The translations under genes were made by a program, and so were the position numbers. A DNA stretch of 23,832 bases from CAYMTN01 sp964393335 (GTDB lineage: Bacteria > Chloroflexota > Anaerolineae > Aggregatilineales > Aggregatilineaceae). The notes under the pieces are model-generated. The model saw only the letters and a list, made by a program, of their open reading frames with translations, was not told the DNA's origin and did no database searches. The stretch lies in the NCBI GenBank assembly GCA_964393335.1, contig CAYMTN010000059.1, positions 1-23,832 of the forward strand, read 5' to 3'. Of this stretch, positions 14,189 to 20,635 are shown piece by piece. Positions within the stretch are counted from its first letter, which is position 1. Every line of letters starts with the position of its first letter.

Positions 14189-15246
14189 TGGTACAGGTAG
14201 TCGAGCAGGGTATCGGGCAGGGTGGCAAGCGCGTCCACCTGCATACGGTAGGTGATCGTCCGGTTGTCTTGCGTATCTTCCACGATCAAACCCGCGTCCC
14301 TTAACTGTCCCAGGTGGCGCGACACCGCCGACGCCGACAGGTTCAGCTTGGCGGCGATGCTCTTACCGTTCATTTTTTCGCCGTGCAGCGCGACCAGCCG
14401 CAAAATGTCCAGCCGCGAATTATCGCCCAACGCCTTAAACGCGCTCAACACGCGCTCTTTGTTGCGTTCGATTTCGGCCAGACGTGCCTCGGTGCGCTCG
14501 CTGTCAAACAGCACGGTGATGTTGCCGTAGCCGTAAAACATCATCACGGGCGACGGCGTCAGGTAAAGCGGGATGAACACGATCTCGGTGTACGGGTAGT
14601 CGTCGGGCAGCATCGGCAGCAGTTCGGTGCGCCCGGTGACGTGTTCGTACAGCTCCTGGCCGCCCGTCCGCGCCAGGATGCTGCCCTTATCGGCCAGCGC
14701 GTTATCCCAGTGCGGGCGCAGCAGCGCGATCTGGTCGCTGAAAAAGACGTCCCAATAACGCTGCCACAAGGTCGCCAGCCGGTTCTGAAAGGCGGGTACA
14801 TCGGCCAGGATGCGCCCCAGCGGGACGTTCGTACACAGGCAGGTCGTGTCAAACGGCGAGCTGTGCAGCGCGTCGACGAGCGCGTCGTTCTCCAGGCCGG
14901 TTGCTTCGATCTGCTCCGGGGTCAGGATGCGCCCGACGAGGTAAAACACAAACGCGACCGGGTCCATCAGCCGCACATGGTCGATGAAACCGGGCACGTC
15001 ATCGTGATCGGGATAATCCACCGCCATCTCGAAAAACAGTGCGCCGTCATTGTAGGGCCGGTAGAGCGCGTCCAGTTCATCCAACAGGGCCGTTGGCAGG
15101 CTGGCGCGCGCGTGTGTTACCCAGTCAGTGCGGCGGTTGGCCTTGATCAGCAGTTGCAGGCTGAAGATCATCTCGTAGATCGCGGACGTCTTCAGGCTGA
15201 TCAGGCCGGTCAAAGGGTCGGTGGATTCGATCACGTGTAGCGGCAT
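14185..15246 (-). CDS. ArsR-type winged-helix transcriptional regulator with large N-terminal domain
   Basis: The C-terminal part (about 266-338) is an ArsR/SmtB-like winged helix: FKALGDNSRLDILRLVALHG, then a recognition helix around 304-316 (SASAVSRHLGQLRDAGLI) and the wing (VEDTQDNRTITYRM). The N-terminal 250 residues form a separate helical/beta domain like the DUF5937-type domain found in some long ArsR proteins. It may sense a ligand. The classical metal-binding motif ELCVCDL is missing, so it is probably not a metal sensor. An AGGTT element overlapping a 10-base palindrome precedes the ATG, and a promoter candidate lies at 15287-15316. The gene converges on the RodZ-like gene. Its targets are unknown; it may repress itself. 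Confidence 0.82.
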   Translation of the reverse strand: MPLHVIESTDPLTGLISLKTSAIYEMIFSLQLLIKANRRTDWVTHARASLPTALLDELDALYRPYNDGALFFEMAVDYPDHDDVPGFIDHVRLMDPVAFVFYLVGRILTPEQIEATGLENDALVDALHSSPFDTTCLCTNVPLGRILADVPAFQNRLATLWQRYWDVFFSDQIALLRPHWDNALADKGSILARTGGQELYEHVTGRTELLPMLPDDYPYTEIVFIPLYLTPSPVMMFYGYGNITVLFDSERTEARLAEIERNKERVLSAFKALGDNSRLDILRLVALHGEKMNGKSIAAKLNLSASAVSRHLGQLRDAGLIVEDTQDNRTITYRMQVDALATLPDTLLDYLYH

Positions 15247-15247
15247 C

Positions 15248-15257
15248 AGGTTAACCT
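15248..15257. promoter_or_regulatory. 10-base palindrome at the regulator's ribosome-binding site
   Basis: AGGTTAACCT is a perfect palindrome placed one base before the regulator's ATG and includes its ribosome-binding site. It is a candidate operator for self-control. Confidence 0.35.
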
Positions 15258-15286
15258 CGGCTGTTATGGTGTCAACGGTTACTTAA

Positions 15287-15316
15287 ATCATACGCGAGTT
15301 GGCCAGGGTGGGGCAA
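15287..15316 (-). promoter_or_regulatory. Putative promoter of the ArsR-type gene
   Basis: On the minus strand, TTGCCC (15316-15311) and TATGAT (15292-15287) are separated by 18 bases, about 40 bases before the ATG. The -10 element is good and the -35 moderate. Confidence 0.45.
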
Positions 15317-15460
15317 CTCTCCCCGCTGGAGTAAGGCGATTACTTCATGTTGCGCGGAGTCCCAATGAGCATATCGTGTTCCCGGTTGGGGCGCTGCCTG
15401 CCGCGCGCGGCATTTACTCATCCTGGCATAGACATCTAAACTTTTCGTGCGTTCGCAAAA

Positions 15461-15530
15461 AGCCTCACCCCTGGCCCCTCTCCATTTTGATGGAGAGGGG
15501 AAAAGGGGCCGGGGGTTAAGGGGTGAGGCT
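15461..15530. repeat. Nested palindromic element (CCTCACC...GGTGAGG type)
   Basis: Outer arms 15461-15471 and 15520-15530 pair perfectly over 11 bp. Inner arms 15475-15484 and 15491-15500 pair perfectly over 10 bp with a 6-base loop. It lies in the 360-base gene-free spacer between the two minus-strand genes, in which nothing else except promoter and palindrome sites was seen. A related element occurs at 17365-17490, with the same outer and inner cores. It resembles REP/MITE-type non-coding repeats. Confidence 0.65.
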
Positions 15531-15606
15531 GGCCAACGCACAGTATCTGCCCCACAAGCCGCATTTGAAGCTTAACGATTCATGCAAGTGTCAGTAAGTC
15601 ACTGCG

Positions 15607-16530
15607 CTACGCTGCTGTTTCTTCGGCGGGCTGCGTTTCCGTCAGGCGGGTGAGCAGACGGCCCAGCAGATCGCCCAGTTCCGCGACCTCGGCCTCGTCC
15701 AGCGCGGACCACGCGGCGAAATAGTAGCGTTCGGTCGTGTCTTCGGCCTGCTGGCGGACTGCCGTGCCGGACTCGGTGACCCGGTACCCGTCATCCCCGG
15801 CGCTGATCCAACCCCGCGCGGCGAGTTCGTCCAGCGCGGCGGTATACCCGGCGGCGTCGATCTGGCGGAATGGCAGTTTCTCGACCAGTTCAGCAGCGGT
15901 GTGCGCCTCGTCGCGCCACACGAACGTCAGCGCTTCCCAGGCCGGGCCGCTGACGTTCAGCGGGTACCACGCCGCGAGGTGCGCGTCGTCGCGGAAGCTG
16001 TTCAGGTCCGCGAGGTACTGCAAAATTTGCAGCAGCACCGGGCCATCCGGGCCGGGATCGGAGCCGCGGTTATAGCGCAGGCAGGAGATATCGGCGGGTT
16101 CGTCGGCAGCCAGCGCTGCGTCGACGATGCGGCGCAGCAGGCGCGCGGTGCGGTCCAGGTCGGCGGCAGGCAGCGGCTCCAACTTGCCCAATTCCCTGGC
16201 CAACACCGCGCTCAGGCTGTCCACGATGTGGCGTCCCGATTCATTCAGGTGGTATTCACCGTCGCCGGTTGATTCCAGCAGACCGCGTTCGGCCAGACTC
16301 GCCAGCCCATCGACGGTGACGTGCGGGCTGGTGTACGGGTTGCGGTGCGCGAACTTGGCGGCGGTGCCGGGTTCCGGCTCGTAGTCGTGCGAAACGGCCA
16401 GCAGGAAGCCGTCCGGCGTATCCGGGCTGATGCCCAGCTCGCCCATTTTTGCCCGGTACGCGGGCCGGTAATGCGGCCACAGGGCGGGGGCAACGTCGTT
16501 CAAAATGGGGAATACGTCTGCCGGTTTCAT
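15607..16530 (-). CDS. Winged-helix protein, possibly MarR/SCO6745-like
   Basis: The 307-residue protein seems to hold two similar winged-helix-like parts. One is at about 60-110 (VTVDGLASLAERGLLE, then GEYHLNESGRHIVD). The other is in the last 100 residues (YTAALDELAARGWISAGDDG, then YRVTESGTAVRQQAEDTTER). The C-terminal half resembles the SalK/SCO6745-like helix-turn-helix proteins, but the N-terminal signature of that family was not seen. It is probably a regulator or ligand-binding protein. The ATG at 16530 has a strong AAGGAGAT site seven bases upstream; the frame continues upstream without such support. It lies 75 bases after the degenerate receiver gene on the same strand, so the two probably form an operon driven from 17140. 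The function is not established. Confidence 0.65.
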   Translation of the reverse strand: MKPADVFPILNDVAPALWPHYRPAYRAKMGELGISPDTPDGFLLAVSHDYEPEPGTAAKFAHRNPYTSPHVTVDGLASLAERGLLESTGDGEYHLNESGRHIVDSLSAVLARELGKLEPLPAADLDRTARLLRRIVDAALAADEPADISCLRYNRGSDPGPDGPVLLQILQYLADLNSFRDDAHLAAWYPLNVSGPAWEALTFVWRDEAHTAAELVEKLPFRQIDAAGYTAALDELAARGWISAGDDGYRVTESGTAVRQQAEDTTERYYFAAWSALDEAEVAELGDLLGRLLTRLTETQPAEETAA

Positions 16531-16576
16531 CAAATGATCTCCTTGCGCTGTTCTAACCGTCCGGGATGCAGGCTGC

Positions 16577-16599
16577 GGGACGCACGGCACGTGCGCCCC
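16577..16599 (-). promoter_or_regulatory. Intercistronic hairpin between the two minus-strand genes
   Basis: CGCACG (16581-16586) and CGTGCG (16590-16595) form a 6-bp stem with a 3-base loop, extended by three G-C pairs after one mismatch. No T-run follows on the minus strand, so partial termination or RNA processing is likelier than full termination. Confidence 0.35.
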
Positions 16600-16605
16600 G
16601 GCGGG

Positions 16606-17058
16606 TTAGCAGTCGAAACAGGCCGGCTGTAAGTACCGTTCGGCCATGCGGTGGACCAACACTTTCAGGTCGGCGGCACGTTCGGGCATGTTGAGCACTT
16701 CGCGCGCGCCGTAGGTGCGGGCATACTGTTGGTAGAGGCGCGGCAGGGCGCGTCCTACGGCCAGAATCGGGCGTTCCGGGTCCCGCTGGTGGATGTGCGG
16801 CAGGATGGTGAGTTGCAGCGGTCGCTGATCGTGCAGGCCGACGACGACCAGGTCAAAATGATAGTATTCCAGGGCGCGCAGCGCGTCGGTATGCTCGCTC
16901 ACGGACGTGACCGACACGTCACGGTCAACCAGCAGGCTGATGGTGTCGATCAGGATGTTGGCCGGTCCGTCCGGGCAATCGATGACGAGCACTTGCGCCG
17001 GGCAGGTGACTGCTTCGCAAGAGGAAAATCGCGTCGCAAGTTGGGTTTGGGTTGACAT
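16606..17058 (-). CDS. Degenerate receiver (pseudo-receiver) protein
   Basis: The 150-residue protein has the fold pattern of a CheY-like receiver: QVLVIDCPDG (22-31) for the first strand, FDLVVVGLHD (68-77) for the third, RPILAVGRALP (96-106) and a final helix. The residues needed for phosphorylation are missing. The aspartate expected after strand three is Gly74, only one acidic residue remains in the first loop, and the conserved lysine is absent (EVLNMPERA). It is therefore probably a phosphorylation-independent adaptor or ligand sensor. Extra N-terminal (Cys14, Cys19) and C-terminal (Cys147, Cys150, ACFDC) cysteines are notable and could bind metal or form disulfides. A strong AAGGAGG site precedes the ATG at 17058. 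The promoter is at 17112-17140 with four tandem octamers between. It leads a likely two-gene operon. Confidence 0.7.
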   Translation of the reverse strand: MSTQTQLATRFSSCEAVTCPAQVLVIDCPDGPANILIDTISLLVDRDVSVTSVSEHTDALRALEYYHFDLVVVGLHDQRPLQLTILPHIHQRDPERPILAVGRALPRLYQQYARTYGAREVLNMPERAADLKVLVHRMAERYLQPACFDC

Positions 17059-17071
17059 GGGTTCCTCCTTT

Positions 17072-17103
17072 GCGAAATTGCATAATTGCATGATTGCGCA
17101 ATT
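17072..17103 (-). repeat. Four tandem 8-base repeats in the leader
   Basis: The plus strand reads GCGAAATT, GCATAATT, GCATGATT, GCGCAATT without gaps. They lie right after the expected transcription start (about 17105) and before the ribosome-binding site of the pseudo-receiver gene. They could be iterated operator half-sites or a slippage-prone leader. Confidence 0.65.
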
Positions 17104-17111
17104 ACACCAAT

Positions 17112-17140
17112 AGTTTATCATGCAACTGGCCGCCTGTCAA
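17112..17140 (-). promoter_or_regulatory. Strong sigma70-type promoter of the pseudo-receiver operon
   Basis: On the minus strand, a perfect TTGACA (17140-17135), a 17-base spacer and TAAACT (17117-17112) form a convincing promoter 53 bases before the ATG. Confidence 0.7.
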
Positions 17141-17286
17141 GAGGGATCATGGGTCTGGACAGGCCGAATCAGTCAAAGCCTGATCGAACCACCCAGAACA
17201 CAGAGGCCGCAGACAGAAAAGGGGCGAAATGCATGTTTCGGTGTCCCCAGTAGATCAACGGAAGTCGTGGGAGCAATTCGTAGGGG

Positions 17287-17330
17287 TGCTGCTGACGAAC
17301 CGCAGGTTCGCCTGCGCCCAATAGGTGTCA
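17287..17330 (+). repeat. Partial copy (A) of the dispersed hairpin element
   Basis: The core GCTGACGAACCGCAGG continues into a TTCG-looped 6-bp hairpin (17301-17316) and ends in CGCCCA, as in the full copies at 17507 and 21859. It then diverges. Its right flank (17314-17330) is an inverted copy, 15 of 17 positions, of the left flank of copy B (17496-17512). Confidence 0.6.
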
Positions 17331-17364
17331 CGAAGCATAGTGCTTTCGGCTTGTCGCCGGTTTG

Positions 17365-17490
17365 CCTCACCCCTCCGCGTTACGCGCGGTGTCCCCTCGC
17401 CATACAATGGCGAGGGGAAAACCCCAGGTTTTTCTCCTCCTCAGCCGCGTGTGGAGGTCTCCACATGTGGAGCGAAGCCGGGAGGTGAGG
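17365..17490. repeat. Second nested palindromic element (CCTCACC...GGTGAGG)
   Basis: Outer arms CCTCACC (17365-17371) and GGTGAGG (17484-17490) enclose a perfect 11-bp hairpin (17393-17403 with 17407-17417, 3-base loop) and a GTGGAG/CTCCAC hairpin near 17450-17463. It resembles the element at 15461-15530 and is itself enclosed between copies A and B of the other repeat. The rest of the 17122-17287 stretch shows no gene. Confidence 0.55.
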
Positions 17491-17506
17491 TAAATTGACA
17501 CCAATA

Positions 17507-17577
17507 GGGCGCTGCTGACGAGCCGCAGGTTCGCCTGCGCCCAGGAACCCATCTCTCGTGACTTCTATGGATTCAGT
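17507..17577 (+). repeat. Dispersed 71-base hairpin element, copy B
   Basis: This copy matches the copy at 21859-21929 at 67 of 71 positions. It contains CGCAGG-TTCG-CCTGCG (17524-17539), a perfect 6-bp hairpin with a TTCG tetraloop, and ends in GGATTCAGT. It abuts the start of the small lipoprotein gene, so it lies in or just upstream of that gene's leader. Confidence 0.75.
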
Positions 17578-17587
17578 GAGTAATCGT

Positions 17588-18034
17588 ATGATAAAGTTGA
17601 TGATGGCAGGGTTGGCGTTGATCGCCGGTGCACTTGCCGCCTGCACGTTGACCGGCAGCGGGACCTCGTCCGAGGCGCTGCGCGCCGATCTGGCCGCGCG
17701 GCTGGTCGAAACGCAGGCATCCCAGGCGGCGGCGCTGGCGCTGTGGGACCGGGTGATTTTTGGCGAGGAGGTGTCGTGCCAGGACGCGATCCCGGTGCCG
17801 GGGCCGATCAGCCTGACGACGCGCGACCGCGCCGCCCACCCATCGGCAGCGACGGTCGAAACCCGGCTGAACGAGGCGATCCGGTTTGTGCAGGAATCGT
17901 CCGATCTGTGGAACATCGAGTGTGCCGATCCGCAGGCAATCGTGCCTCTGGAGATGGCGCGGGCGGGCCGTGCGAGCGCGCTGGCGGCATCCGATCCGCT
18001 GGCCGAAGCGGCGCGCCTGCTCGCCGCGTGGTGA
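17588..18034 (+). CDS. Small lipoprotein, unknown function
   Basis: The 148-residue protein starts with a lipoprotein signal (MIKLMMAGLALIAGALAAC), with the lipobox LAAC placing the lipidated cysteine at residue 19. It should be anchored to the outer face of the cytoplasmic membrane. The mature part is helical and rich in Ala and Glu. It has two further cysteines (Cys64 and Cys112) that could form a disulfide, and no recognised domain. I chose the ATG at 17588 because it gives a well-formed signal peptide; earlier starts (17558, 17567) would lie within the dispersed repeat and add a polar extension. There is no clear ribosome-binding site. Phosphofructokinase follows after 31 bases, probably in the same operon. 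Confidence 0.7.
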   Translation: MIKLMMAGLALIAGALAACTLTGSGTSSEALRADLAARLVETQASQAAALALWDRVIFGEEVSCQDAIPVPGPISLTTRDRAAHPSAATVETRLNEAIRFVQESSDLWNIECADPQAIVPLEMARAGRASALAASDPLAEAARLLAAW

Positions 18035-18065
18035 CCGTGTAAGGGTCGAGTGAAGGGAAAACATC

Positions 18066-19196
18066 ATGGCGAAACAAATCGGAATCTTGACGGCAGGCGG
18101 TGACAGCCCCGGCCTCAACGCGGCGATTCGCGGCGTTGGCAAGGCGGCGATGGGCGCGTATGGCATGAACGTGATCGGCTTCCGCGATGGTTTTCGCGGC
18201 CTGATGGAAAACCGCACCCTCCGCCTGGACGGCCCGGTGCTCTCCGGCATCTTGACGATTGGCGGCACGATCCTCGGCACCAGCCGCGACAAGCCGCACA
18301 AGATGCCGATGGGTGACCAGGAAATGGACATGACCGATGTCATGGTGGCGAATTACCGGAAACACAACCTGGACGCGCTGGTATGCCTGGGCGGTGGTGG
18401 CACGCAAAAGAACGCCTATCACCTGATGCAGCATGGCCTGAACGTGATCACGCTGCCCAAAACCATCGACAACGACGTCGCGCGGACGGATATTACCTTC
18501 GGGTTTGATACGGCGCTCGTCATCGCCACCGAGGCGATTGATCGCCTGCACAGCACGGCCCACAGCCACCACCGCATCATCGTGGTGGAGATCATGGGCC
18601 ACAACGCGGGCTGGCTGGCGTTGGGCGCGGGCATCGCGGGCGGCGCGGACGTGATCCTGATCCCCGAAATTCACTACGATGTCGAAAAGGTCGCGGAGTC
18701 GATTTTGGAGCGCAGCCACAGCGGCAAAGCATTTAGCATCGTCGCCGTGTCGGAAGGCGCGATCTCCAAACAGGACGCCAAGATCGTGGCGAAAGCCGAA
18801 AAGAAGCTGCAAAAAGCGCTCGATAAAGGGGATAAAAAAGCGCGCCAAAAGGCCGAAGCGAAGCTGGCCGAGCTGCAAACGTGGCAGGTTGAAGGGACTG
18901 TCCGGCTGGCGCGCCAGCTCGAAGAACTGACGCGGCTCGAATCACGCGTGACGATTTTGGGCCACTTGCAGCGCGGCGGCACGCCCTCGGCAGCGGACCG
19001 TCTGCTGGCGACGCGGTTGGGCACGGCCTGCGCCGACCTGATCGATGAGGACGTTTTTGGCGTGATGGTCGCCGCGCGTGGCGACGGCGCGGAGCCGGTG
19101 CCGCTCGACCAGGTCGCGGGGCAGCGTAAGGTGGTGCCCCTCGATCATCCCTGGATCGAGAGCGCGCGCCGTATCGGCACCAGCATAGGAGATTAG
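18066..19196 (+). CDS. pfkA: 6-phosphofructokinase (group III, phosphate donor uncertain)
   Basis: This enzyme phosphorylates fructose 6-phosphate to fructose 1,6-bisphosphate in glycolysis. The 376-residue protein has ILTAGGDSPGLNAAIRG at 7-23, the donor loop LGGGGTQKN at 108-116, PKTIDNDVA at 131-139 with catalytic Asp135, MGHNAGW at 177-183, and GHLQRGGTPSAADR at 299-312. PKTIDND (Lys132 where ATP enzymes have Gly) is typical of PPi-dependent or mixed group III enzymes. The donor loop, however, has Gly where the Mg-binding Asp of GGDGS/GGDDT usually lies. Residues about 234-275 form a Lys-rich helical insertion. The ATG at 18066 has an AAGGG site. It sits between a small lipoprotein gene and a lipoprotein folding-factor gene, an unusual setting for a glycolytic enzyme. 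The donor cannot be settled from sequence. Confidence 0.9.
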   Translation: MAKQIGILTAGGDSPGLNAAIRGVGKAAMGAYGMNVIGFRDGFRGLMENRTLRLDGPVLSGILTIGGTILGTSRDKPHKMPMGDQEMDMTDVMVANYRKHNLDALVCLGGGGTQKNAYHLMQHGLNVITLPKTIDNDVARTDITFGFDTALVIATEAIDRLHSTAHSHHRIIVVEIMGHNAGWLALGAGIAGGADVILIPEIHYDVEKVAESILERSHSGKAFSIVAVSEGAISKQDAKIVAKAEKKLQKALDKGDKKARQKAEAKLAELQTWQVEGTVRLARQLEELTRLESRVTILGHLQRGGTPSAADRLLATRLGTACADLIDEDVFGVMVAARGDGAEPVPLDQVAGQRKVVPLDHPWIESARRIGTSIGD

Positions 19197-19236
19197 CCAT
19201 GAATCCGTCTCGACTACTAACGGAAAACCCCAATAG

Positions 19237-19294
19237 AATCCGGATAATCGGTTTCGTAGGGGCGCTGCTTGCTGCGCCCCGGATCATCCGGATT
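19237..19294. repeat. Palindromic element between pfkA and the DsbA-cyclophilin gene
   Basis: Outer arms AATCCGGAT (19237-19245) and ATCCGGATT (19286-19294) enclose a second perfect stem, GGGGCGC/GCGCCCC (19259-19265 with 19274-19280), with an 8-base loop. Its TTCGTAGGGGCGCTGCT core resembles the sequence leading into repeat copy A, so the families may be related. It could stabilise or separate the two cistrons. Confidence 0.6.
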
Positions 19295-19324
19295 TGTTTC
19301 GGTTCTTCCATAAGGGCGCGGAAA

Positions 19325-20635
19325 ATGACCCCGCTCGTAATCCTGGCGCTGGCCGCGCTGCTGGCTGCCTGTGGCGCTGACAAAAAAGACAGCGGCCCGG
19401 TGAATACGGCGGTGTCCACCTCCGCAGCGGTACTCATCACGCCAACCCCCGGCGCGGCGGCGAGCCTTCCACCCGCGACGTCTACGCCATTGCCAACGGT
19501 GATGCCGCAACCCTCGCGCGTGCCATCCGTGACGCCGCCGGAAACGGTGGCGGGCGGCGCGGACTACACGCCGCTGGCCGGGCACGCGCTCGGCCCTGAC
19601 GACGCCTACCTGACGATCATCACGTACGGTGATTTTCAGTGCGAACCGTGCGCGCGTTATGCCCGCGATCTCGAAGAAGTGCGCGCCCGCCATCCTGACG
19701 CGATTCGCCTGGTCTGGCGGCATCTGCCGGACCTGCGCGCGCACGACAAAACATCCCTGGCGCTGCAAGCCAGCGAAGCCGCTGCCGCGCAAGGTCGTTT
19801 TTGGGACATGCACGACCAGCTTTTTGCTCACCAGGCGGGCTGGATCGATCTGTCTCCGGCGGAGTTTCGCGCGGTGCTGGACGATTACGCGGCGACCCTC
19901 GACCTTGACGTAGCGCAGTTTGACGCGGCGCTCGATGCGGGGACGTACGCGCCCATCGTGGAGCAGGCGCAGCGGGATGCTGCCGACCTGGAGATCGTCG
20001 GCGCGCCGCTGATGTTGTTCAACGGGCTGCCCTTCAGCGGGCGCGATGACCTGTTCGGGCTGGACGAAGCCGCACGCCTGATCCTGCTCGAACAGCGCCA
20101 GTTTGACGCCCCGCCGCCCATGATCATCGACCCGGCGCACAGCTACCGCGCCACGCTGCTCACCGACAAGGGCGTCGTCGTCATCGACCTGTACCCGCAG
20201 AACGCGCCGGTCACCGTCAACAACTTCGTGTTTCTGGCGCGGCAGGGCTGGTATGACGGCAACACGTTTTTTTACGTGATTCCCGATTTTGTCGCGCAAA
20301 CCGGCGATCCGAGCGATACCGGGCGCGGCATGCCGGGCTATACCATCCCCGATGAGGCAAACAACGGCCTGAGTTTTGACCGTCCGGGGTTGGTGGCGAT
20401 GGCGCGTACGCCGGGTACGCCTGACAGCGCCGGGAGCATGTTTTTTTTCACGCTGGCCGCGATGGAACCGCGCGATCAGTGGGACGCGGAGTACACGATT
20501 TTTGGCGCGGTAGTCGAAGGGCTGGACGTGCTGCGCGGCCTGACTCCGCGTAACGCCAATGACCCGGTCAACTTCCCCAATCCGCCGCCCGGCGACCGGC
20601 TGATTTCCGTGACGATTGAGGAGTCTGGCTCATGA
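19325..20635 (+). CDS. Lipoprotein fusion: DsbA-like thioredoxin domain plus cyclophilin domain
   Basis: The 436-residue protein begins with a lipoprotein signal; the lipobox LAAC puts the lipidated cysteine at residue 16. A Thr/Pro-rich linker reaches about residue 80. A DsbA-like thioredoxin domain follows at about 85-255, with active site CEPC (106-109) and a cis-proline region VGAPLMLFNG (225-234). A cyclophilin domain follows at about 273-432 (FVFLARQGWYDGNTFFYVIP, then AQTGDPSDTGRGMPGY, then YTIFGAVVEGLDVL). The protein should sit outside the membrane and help exported proteins fold, through disulfide exchange and proline binding. The cyclophilin lacks the catalytic Arg (FHR in relatives, FFY here), so isomerase activity may be lost. 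I chose the ATG at 19325 because it gives a clean signal peptide; the longer frame from 19199 crosses the palindrome. The hydrolase gene overlaps its stop by 4 bases. Confidence 0.88.
   Translation: MTPLVILALAALLAACGADKKDSGPVNTAVSTSAAVLITPTPGAAASLPPATSTPLPTVMPQPSRVPSVTPPETVAGGADYTPLAGHALGPDDAYLTIITYGDFQCEPCARYARDLEEVRARHPDAIRLVWRHLPDLRAHDKTSLALQASEAAAAQGRFWDMHDQLFAHQAGWIDLSPAEFRAVLDDYAATLDLDVAQFDAALDAGTYAPIVEQAQRDAADLEIVGAPLMLFNGLPFSGRDDLFGLDEAARLILLEQRQFDAPPPMIIDPAHSYRATLLTDKGVVVIDLYPQNAPVTVNNFVFLARQGWYDGNTFFYVIPDFVAQTGDPSDTGRGMPGYTIPDEANNGLSFDRPGLVAMARTPGTPDSAGSMFFFTLAAMEPRDQWDAEYTIFGAVVEGLDVLRGLTPRNANDPVNFPNPPPGDRLISVTIEESGS

Noticed and set aside
14314..15240. A 308-codon plus-strand frame opposite the ArsR-type gene
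   Set aside because: It is a shadow of the regulator; composition is His/Gln/Arg-rich and no family is recognisable.
17287..17577. Possible CRISPR array because of repeated hairpin units
   Set aside because: There are only two local copies with unequal, palindromic intervening DNA and no cas genes; the second full copy lies 4.3 kb away.
17558..17587. Earlier starts for the small lipoprotein
   Set aside because: They fall in the dispersed repeat and would put a polar stretch in front of the signal peptide.
19199..19324. N-terminal extension of the DsbA-cyclophilin frame
   Set aside because: It would place about 42 residues, translated from a palindromic repeat, in front of a perfect lipoprotein signal peptide.
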